Source: Cymodocea nodosa
Lineage: Eukaryota; Streptophyta; Magnoliopsida; Alismatales; Cymodoceaceae
NCBI GenBank assembly: GCA_036874045.1
Contig: CM072341.1
Location: forward strand, 1,624,501-1,688,500
Direction of reading: 5' to 3'
DNA: 64,000 nucleotides
The translations under genes were made by a program, and so were the position numbers. Positions 52,801 to 61,800 of this stretch are shown piece by piece. Each line of letters begins with the position of its first letter. The first letter of the stretch is position 1. The notes below the pieces were generated by a model that saw only the letters and a list, made by a program, of their open reading frames with translations, was not told the origin of the DNA and did not search any database.

Positions 52801-55800
52801 CGTAATTTAACGGATTAACTTTGTTGACTTAACTACTTAACTTAATAGACTAACTCCATTGAGTTATACAGTAATTCAACAAACTCGTTTAGTTCTATAA
52901 TTAGTAATATAATCATTTATATATAAATACTACACTGGTGTAAACAACATTTAATAATATGTATAAGAAAAATATATCTACCATTTAGAATTGATAATTA
53001 ATGTTAATTTCTTCAATTAAGCCTTAGGTTTACGTAAATGTAATAGAATAATTTAAATATCATCTGATAAGCTAAATAATATGTCATTAATCATTCATTA
53101 AACCTTAATATTATGCATGTTTTTATTTTAAATAATTCCTACCTATTATTATATGTGCAACAAGAAATGTCATTGCAAGAAAAATTGTCTATTAAACGTA
53201 AGGGAAGATAAATAGGTAGAAATGAAGAAATCTAAAGGAAATTGAACCAAGAAAAAAAGAACTTCAAGAAAAGGAAGACATTGCAAGTTATACTTGATGG
53301 TTTAAATATGTTGGAAAATACAAGTTCAAGTTCTAGTTTAGACTTAGAAGAAGAAGAAGATTTGACGAACATGTGCTTCATGACTACCGATTCTGAGGTA
53401 AGTTTTAGTTTTGATTCTGATGATTATTTACATTTGATGCATGAATACAATAAGTTAGTATCTAAATATAAGAAAGTAAAATCTAAGGATCAAAAATATA
53501 AAAATCAAATAACTAAATTAGAACAAGTTATTAATGATTCGAAATTTGAGTAGAAATCGTTAAATGAGAAAAATTATAGCTTGAACCTAGATGTTAAAAA
53601 TCACATATTTGAAATTTTTGTGTTAAAAGATGAAATTAAAAAGATATCTAATAATAATTAGTCAGGAAGATCTTTCATTTCCTTACTATTGAATGGAAGT
53701 GGAAAACAACTATAATTGAAGATGTTGAAGATCTCAACAACTACTTATTGAATGAACTGATTGGAAATCTGTTTACATATAAAGTACAGTTGAAGGTTGA
53801 CCAGCAAGATGCAAAGGACAAGAATTATAGAAAGAAAGAATTGACATTTAACGTAAGTTCTGATTCTGATTTAAATATTGATTTTGTCGAAGATGTATTG
53901 TTCTTAACCCAAAAATTCAAAAAGATTTGAAAAAAAGGAGAAATCTTCAGAATGCAAACACTTCCAAGAAATTAAAGGAGAGGATTGAGATTCCTACCCA
54001 TTATAAGTGTAATAAGTAGGATCATTTCAAGAAAAATTGCTTGTTAAATGTAAAGAAAGATAAATAGGTACAAAGGAAGAAATCTAAAGGAAACTAGACC
54101 AAGAAAAAAAAGCACTTCAAGAAAAGAAGATATTGTAAGTTACACTTGTACGTTAGAAAATACAAGTTCAAGTTCTAGTTTAGACTCAAAAGAGGAAGAA
54201 GATTTGACGAATGTGTGCTTCATGACTACTACTTCTAAGGTAAGTTTTGTTTAGACTCAAAAGAGGAAGAACATTTGACGAATGTGTGCTTCATGACTAC
54301 TACTTCTAAGGTAAGTTTTAGTTTTGATTTTGATGATGAGATTTCTGATGATTATTTACATTTGATGTATAAATATAATAAGTTAGTATCTAAATATCAG
54401 AAGGTAAAATCTAAATATAAAATCAAATTACTGAACTAGAACAAGTTATTAATGATTTGCAATTTGAGTAGAAATCATTAAATGAAAAAAATGATAGCTT
54501 GAACCTAGACATTAAAAATCATATATCTAAAATTTCTATGTTAAAAGATGAAATTAAAAAGATATCTAATGATAATTAGTCAGGAAAATCCTTCGCTCCC
54601 TTATTGTTGAATGGAAGTGGAAAGTAACTACAATTGGGGAAACCAAAGGTCTCAACAACTACTTCTTGAAAGAATTGATTGGAAATCTGTCTGCATATGA
54701 AGTACAAAGTACAGTTGAATGCTAACCAACAGGATGTAAAAGACAAGAATCAGAGAAAGAAAGAATTGACATTCAATGTAAGTTCTGATTCTAATTCAAA
54801 TATTGATTTTGACGAAGATGTATTGTTGTTAGCTTGGAGATTCAAAAAGACTTGGAAGAAAAGGAGAAATCTTCAGAATGCAAACACCTCTAAGAAATCA
54901 CAGGAGAGGATTGAGATTCCTATCTATTATAAGTGCAACAAGCAAGGTTATTTTAAGAAAAATTGCTCGTTAAATGCAAAAGAAGATAAACAGGTAGAAA
55001 GGAAGAAATTTAAAGGAAACTAAATTAAAAAAAAAAGAACTTCAAGAAAAAGAAGACATTGCAAGTTACACTCGATGATTTAAGCATGTCAGAAAATACA
55101 AGTTCAAGTTCCAATTTAGACTCAGAAGAGGAAGAAGATTTGACGAATGTGTGCTTTGTGGTTACCACTTCTAAGGTAAGTTTTAGTTTTGATTTTGATG
55201 ATGATGAGACTTACCACTTCTGAGGTAACTTTGAAAAATAAAGGTAGAAGCTAGTTTTTTACAAAGTACTGAAAAGTAAATATTTTCTCTCGTGTCTAAT
55301 ATACTTAAGTAATTAAGTCCTAAAGGATAGTTAACTCGACATATTGAGCTTTTTAAAACCTAGCAATCTAAGATCAATTGATTTAGGATTGTTAACCTAA
55401 AACTCGTTACGTAGGTATATTAGAAAGTCTGATTAAGGAGAGAGAATTTCAAAAAATTTGTTTGAATAATATACTATGCTAATGAGTTTGAATGGAGAGT
55501 AAATGTCAATTATAAGATATCCGTTATTAAGCTTATTTTATTTATACTATTATAAATTATTGAGGCTGTAACTCCTAATCCATGTGTAGTGAATCTTAAT
55601 GTCAGATTAGAATCAAAATAGTTATCCTTTAAAATTATAAATTTTCAGATCAGAGTTACAAAGTATTAGCACCGAAAATATATAAAGTTTGGTGTTGAAA
55701 AGAAAATTTTATGAAAAAAAAGAATTTTAATTACTTTTATTTTGTTTTGTTACTTTTAAGTTTTATTACTTTTTGAAATCACCTGATAGTTATGAGGTAT

Positions 55801-58800
55801 AAGTGTAGGGAGAGTAAGCATACATACAGGGGGAGCGTAGAGACTCAAACATAAGTTAGATTGTAAAGTCCTGATAATTCGCATAGTTTACTTTCTCTTC
55901 TTCTCCTCTGCCAAGCATTGAACCCTTGATCAATGGCAAGAAACCCAAAAGCTTCGCTGCCAATCTATCAAGGAACTCGGCAATTCATATAGTTTACTTA
56001 AATACAATGGAATATCTGTTCTGTTTAGGAAAATATAACAAAAAAGTCTGTGTTATTTACTTAAACACAATGGAAGATTCATCGTATTTGGCTATCTAAC
56101 GAACTAACTTCATGTTGTCTATAAAAATAATATATTCACCTTGTGGTGTTTGGACAAACATAATGAGATGTTTGTGGTCTTTTAGAATTAAGATAAAAAA
56201 TTGGAGGAAAAATTTGACTTATCCAATTACTGATTAGGATTCTATACAAAATTGACAGTAAACATTAAGAAAAATTTATGCTCGATAAATCTTAGTTTTA
56301 TCTTGTGCTCAACACCTAAAACTCATGAAGTAATAGTGTCGTCTTTTCTCTGTGATGAACCAACATTGACTTCAAAAAGTTTCATAGAATTGTGAGTCAA
56401 TGGTACAACTCCCAAAAGATTTGGAACAAAATGCAGGAAGCAGAAATCGAGAAGATTTTAGGTGATCTTCTTGTCTTAAATAAAGAAATAGCTGAAAAAA
56501 ACATAATGATTCCTAATGATATATTGAAGAAAATTAAATTTTCCATAGAAAGAAGAGTTAGAGAAGAATAGAACATCGGAGCTAAGAATAAAATAACACA
56601 TGAATATATTAAAAGAAAATGTGAACTGTGGTTTCAAAGAGAGATTCTATTTTTAACAATGAATGAAAGGTACTGTTATGCTGACTCATCTTCTTAAGTT
56701 GAGGAAGATGTGTGGGAAGAAGTATCTAGATTTTATGAACCTGAAGACATTGAAGAACTAAATGAGTTTGATTATATATATAAGTTGTTAATTGCTGTTG
56801 GAGAAAATAGTAGTAGTGCAAAAACTCAAGTTAAGTTTTTGTTTCATGAAATGAAGTAGAAAAAGTAAAGTAAGAGTTTGATTGAAAAAAAGAAAGAAAA
56901 AGTTACTGCAATAGTCCTTAAAATAGAACCTAAAGAATTTTCTACCATTTTGAATGTGTTAGATGAATTTGAAAACTATGAGGAATTTTCTCCTCAATTG
57001 ACTAAGAGAAAAGAACGAATTGATGAGGGAGATGATGAAATGATGCTACAGTATATAAGAAGATAGAAGAGAGCTAAGAAAGTAATACAAACTAGTTCTT
57101 TTGATAAAAGTCCGAAAGAAAATGTAGCTGAAGTTTAGTCAATAACCCTCATTGTTTATCAAAGACTACCTTTTTATATAAATTTTGAAATACAAGAAGA
57201 AGAAGAAAATCTGGTAGGAGGAAATAAAGAAATCTCTGAAGAGGAACCTATAAGAGACATTGAAAATATCTCTAAACAAGAAGAAGATATTTCTATGGAA
57301 ACAGAAGCACAAGAACAGATAAGTGAAAATATAGAAGAAGGTGAGAAGAATAAAGAAATAAGTGGAGAAATAAATCCTGAAAAAAGTGGAAATCGATTTT
57401 TAAATAATTGTTGAAGAGTTTCTTCAACAAGAAGAAGAAATAAATACTTAGCAAATTGAAATTGAGCAAATTATTCTAGATGTATAGCAAAAGGAATTAT
57501 AAGAAGAAATTGTATGGGAACTACAAGAAGAAATTGTACAGAAATTACAAGAAGATGAAATAAATGTTCAGATTGAACATGGGGAATTCCAAGAACAACA
57601 AGATTTAAGAGAATAGTCAACTGGTGTACTAGCTGAAGAAAATCCAGAAAGTAAGTTTCCTGATTCTGACAATATCAATGCTGAAAATCAAATTTGTTTC
57701 AGGAATCAGTTAGTTTATGAAAATTATGAAATTTTGTGTAGTAGACCTGTTATTTTTGATTAGACAGAAGAAATTCAAGTAACTCTTGAATTTCAAGGTC
57801 TATTAAAAATAATCCTTAAGACAGTTGAACATGCAAACGTGACAAATGTAATATCTGCATTTTATGCAAATTTAAGTTTTGAAGGAGATGATGTTGTTAC
57901 AAATATTAAAGAAGCAGACATTAAAATAACACTTGAATTGGTGTATGACACCTTGGGGTTTAAGAATGAAGATATAGAAATTCTGGAATCAACAATTGTG
58001 TGTGGATGATTAGAAATGGAGATTAAACATTATCTATCAATTGATTCACACGTTGCTTTATTGAACAAAATGATAATGCTAAAAGGTAAAATAAGAATAG
58101 TTGCTTTAACTTTGATCAAAATAATTTATCAAAGATACGGACATGATATTGATTTAAGTGTCTTTGTAAAATTGATAACTTATGCGGTGTTGAACAGAAT
58201 ACAAATAAACTAGTATAAAGTACATATTTCTAAGATTCACAATATAGGGAAAAAGTTATTTGTTGGAGACACTTTATACCATGCTATTTAAGATGATTGA
58301 TTTTAATCGTTGGAATATTACAAGATTGAAATCAAAATATATTACAGTCAATAATTATAGACATTTCAGTTAAAATGATCCCAGACTTGAAGATCTAAGT
58401 TCATTAAATATAGAACGAATTGATCAAAGTACTATACTTGAATTACTGCAGTTAATATAAGTTAAATTGGACAAGTTACAAACTGATATAAAAGAACTTA
58501 AAATGTAGTAACAGTCTGTAACAAAAAGATGTCTTGTTTTCTGTTCAGAAGTTTCCTAAATTATTTTGTCTTTATGTCTTACAAATGAGTTTTATACAAT
58601 AACTTTAATGTTTTGTTAATGATTGTATTTTTCTTTTTTTGTATAATGACAAGATACATTATGAAAAATTTTATTTGTACATTCTGTGCAAAATTTGAAA
58701 AGTCATAAATTAGCTTCAAGAATGTTTTAAAAGTTTAAAATTTTATTTTTTTTGTCATTATCAAAAAGAGAATTATTAAGGATTATGTTTTGATGATGAT

Positions 58801-61800
58801 GACTATTTTAAATCTATATAAAACTTGGAATTAAAATTAAAGAAGTTTTAATATAACTACATGATTTTTCACAAGTACAAATCCAATGGAGTAAATTTGT
58901 AAGGTTTAGGTAAACTCCACGAATGTTTGTGGTGATTACGTAAACGTAACAAAATTAGTTCATTGTATTTAAGCATTATGTGAATTTTACGGTGGTTTGT
59001 GAGATTTATATAAATTCAACAAAATTAGTTCGTAGTGTTTAGATATATAACTTTCATGAGGAGTTCATGGTGTTCATGTAAAATCAATGAAATTAGTTTG
59101 TTGTGTTTAGATTTGTAAACTTTATAAGATGCTCATGATGTTTATATAAATTCAATAGAGTTAGTCTATTTTGTTTATTCTTTACGCATTTATGTGTATT
59201 CGTACTATCCATGTAAACCCAAAGAAGTTAGTTCATTATGTTTAACATTTGCACACATAGACATATGTTCGTGGATTTTGCTTAAATTCAATGAAATTAG
59301 TTTGTTGTGTTTAACTTTTATGCACATGAATGCTGTTGTATTAGAATGACAATAAATCTAAATGTAACGAAGTAATTTTGTTATGTTTGTACAAACTTCA
59401 TAGATAAAATGTTATATTTCTCATTGAACTTTATTTTTATAATTTTATGATTATTGTTTCAAGTTATCTAACAAATTTTACGAAAGTTAATTTTGCAGGA
59501 AAAATTCATTTTATATTTTATTATAGGAACAATATAATGAGGAATGTCATGAGAGTTGATATTGACCAAATCAAAAGTCATAGCAAATTAAAAAAAAAGT
59601 GTAGTTTAAAAATTAAAATTCAAATCAAACAACATTTTTGAAAATAGTGGAAGAGTGTTGATCAACCCATGAATTGGAGATTGTGGATTGAACATGCATT
59701 TAGTCATGTATGTGTATACATGATTACAAAATTGTGCAAGTACTCATGTGAAAAAACAACTAACACTAGAAAGTCGAACATTAAAGCATTCACACAGAAG
59801 CTATTGGTCGAGAGAGCATAGTGATCTATTTTTAGAGAAACGTGAAGATTTAAGTCATTCTGAATTAGACTTTTTCCACTTAGTCGAACTTTAATTATTT
59901 TGAGAAGAACGAGTATTTTTCATATGTTTGATTTGTTGAAGTTTTTCTCATGTTTTAAAGTTTTTTTTAAAAATCTATTTCATTTGGGGTGTAAGTGGAA
60001 AGCGAATCTAATGAAAAGGTATTTTCGTTAGTTTGTAGTATTTAAACATTGAAAGGGAGGTTCCTTCGTGGTGTTTACACAAACGCAATAAGTGTTATGC
60101 CTCGTTGGTTCGTGGTGTTAAGGTGAACTTAATGGAGTTGATGCTTTGTTAGTTCCTGGTGTTTGTCTTTAAGTTGTAGTTAATGTCAAGTTAAGGGAAA
60201 TAATGTTGTAACATAGGATTGTTGAGCAAACCAAAAGCTTTAGGTGTATGGTAGATACTTGAATAAAACTTAAGGAGTAGACATACCTAGGTTGGGGAAC
60301 CATTATAAATCTTTGTATTCGTTATTTCTTTACAGTTTTGTGAATTTTTGATAAAAATTCCTCAAATTATTTTTTATTCTCTACAAACTGTAACTAGTTT
60401 AAAAAGAAGGTAGATTATTTAATTCATCCCTTTTCTTAAGCAATCTTGATCCAACCCTTGCCATTTTAGATTTTCTAAATTTTTTTCATCTCTGTAGGTT
60501 GCTTGGTAGTTCTCCTGTTAATCATCTAATTTATTTTGTGATGTTACAAAGTCTAGTCTAGCTGGTAATCATTGACCAGTGAGAAATGATAATTTTGGTG
60601 ACTAGGCTGTTGGTTGTTATGCTTCCAAGATCCTTTAAGAATTTGGTGATAGAACTCAGTTGTTACTTGGCTTTGATCATTTTTTGTGCTTGGACTCATT
60701 TTTTGATTAATTAGATCCTTGCCAAATCCCAATCTGGATCCATGTTGGATCCACTATTTTATAAGATGCTTCTAGAGTTTTTCAATACTACACATCCATT
60801 TAGCATCATCTGGATCTTTTATTTTGTTAGTGAGTATTGATTTTACAAGTTAATTTGTGAGTTGTGACTGTTAATATCGTCTTATTTGTTGTTTAATATT
60901 GTCTTCTATGAAATGACATTGTTCATTAATGCCTTAATAACCTTGATAGAACCACCATTATGATATGGATTTGAGAAACAGAGCATAACAGTATTGATGG
61001 AGATTTTGCTGCCCCAGTTAATTCAACTATAAAACAAAATCCGAAATAATATAAACTAGCCCTTGCATCAAAATACGAAATTGTTATAGCCTGAAACTGT
61101 CTAGGTATAGTGCCAAGCATTCAATAATTTTAATAATATGAGCTATCTAGCATATGGTAATCAGGCAACAATATTTGTGCATATTTTTATAACATTTTTC
61201 TTTCCTTGCAGTGCACTGCTTTGGGGATTCGTCGTTGCTTTCATGCTATTTAATATAAATGGTGAGAGTTCCTTTGTTCATTTGTCTACCACTCTGAGTA
61301 GAACTTTTACAAAGTCTTCAAGGGTAATAGAACCTTATCGTGCATTACTTTGTTTTCTGTCAAAGCTAACATCTATTGATATTTCAGGCTCCCATCTATA
61401 TTTTTGGATAGCCATCATACCTATCACAGTATGTAGTTATGCCATTATGTGGTGATCTCAGATAGAATCCTTCAAGTTCACTCTATGATGGAGGGAATTC
61501 TGTTTGTGCAGCTTGTTCTTCTGATGGGTGCAAAGCTGCAGAACATTATTGCAACCCTGGCATTGGAGGCTGTTGGTGGGAGCAGATATTTTGCTGGAGG
61601 AAGGCTTAAGCCTAGGGATGAACTTTTCTGGTTCAAAAAACCAGAACTATTGCTGTATTTGATTCATTTTGTTCTTTTTCAGGTAGATACTACATGGGAA
61701 AAGGATGGTACATTGTTGAAATATTTTGCATTGCCAGTTTACAAGTAAAATTCTAACCATTTTTCGTGCTGCTGTTACAGAATGCTTTTGAGTTGGGTTC

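Larger units (their letters stand above)
48003..53134. mobile_element. Nested block of gypsy-type LTR pieces and a 5S-derived retroposon
   Basis: This block interrupts the gag-like segment. The same heptamer ATTCCTA stands on both sides (47,996-48,002 and 53,135-53,141), consistent with an insertion duplication. Inside are LTR pieces of one family in both orientations: 48,098-48,280 (-), 48,281-48,960 (+), 49,141-51,187 (-, near complete), 51,788-52,340 (-) and 52,341-53,134 (-). Between the last three sits the 5S-derived retroposon. No pol is recognised. The structure suggests repeated insertion or recombination. Confidence 0.6.
43970..60453 (+). mobile_element. Old LTR retrotransposon with gag-like repeats, no recognisable pol
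   Basis: The LTRs are 43,970-47,148 (itself interrupted by an inserted LTR) and 58,786-60,453. Both begin TGTTTTGATGATGATGA and end in a TTCA/TCCA-type terminus. A primer-binding site resembling TGGTATCAGAG lies at about 47,155-47,168. The internal part has gag-like segments with a zinc-knuckle remnant (47,600-55,230) and a second coding-like block (56,430-58,270). I find no protease, integrase or reverse transcriptase, so it is either a non-autonomous element or one that has lost its pol. The LTRs differ by roughly 10-15% where compared, so it is old, perhaps several million years. It is broken throughout (dozens of interruptions). No clear target duplication was found. Confidence 0.8.
43625..61211 (+). 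other. MLO intron 8, 17.6 kb, with GC-AG borders
   Basis: The exon ends GGCATAAG and the intron begins GCAAGTCC. A GC donor is the only choice that restores the split Ser280 (AG + T) to the exon at 61,212, whose acceptor is TTGCAG. AAG|GCAAGT is the standard strong context of the rare GC-AG intron class. The intron is almost entirely one LTR retrotransposon with nested insertions, followed by 60,454-61,211, where nothing is recognised. Confidence 0.85.

Noticed and set aside
43970-60453. Endogenous pararetrovirus (caulimovirid) reading for the long coding-like block
   Set aside because: The block is bounded by long direct LTRs with a primer-binding site, and no movement protein or caulimovirid reverse transcriptase is seen.
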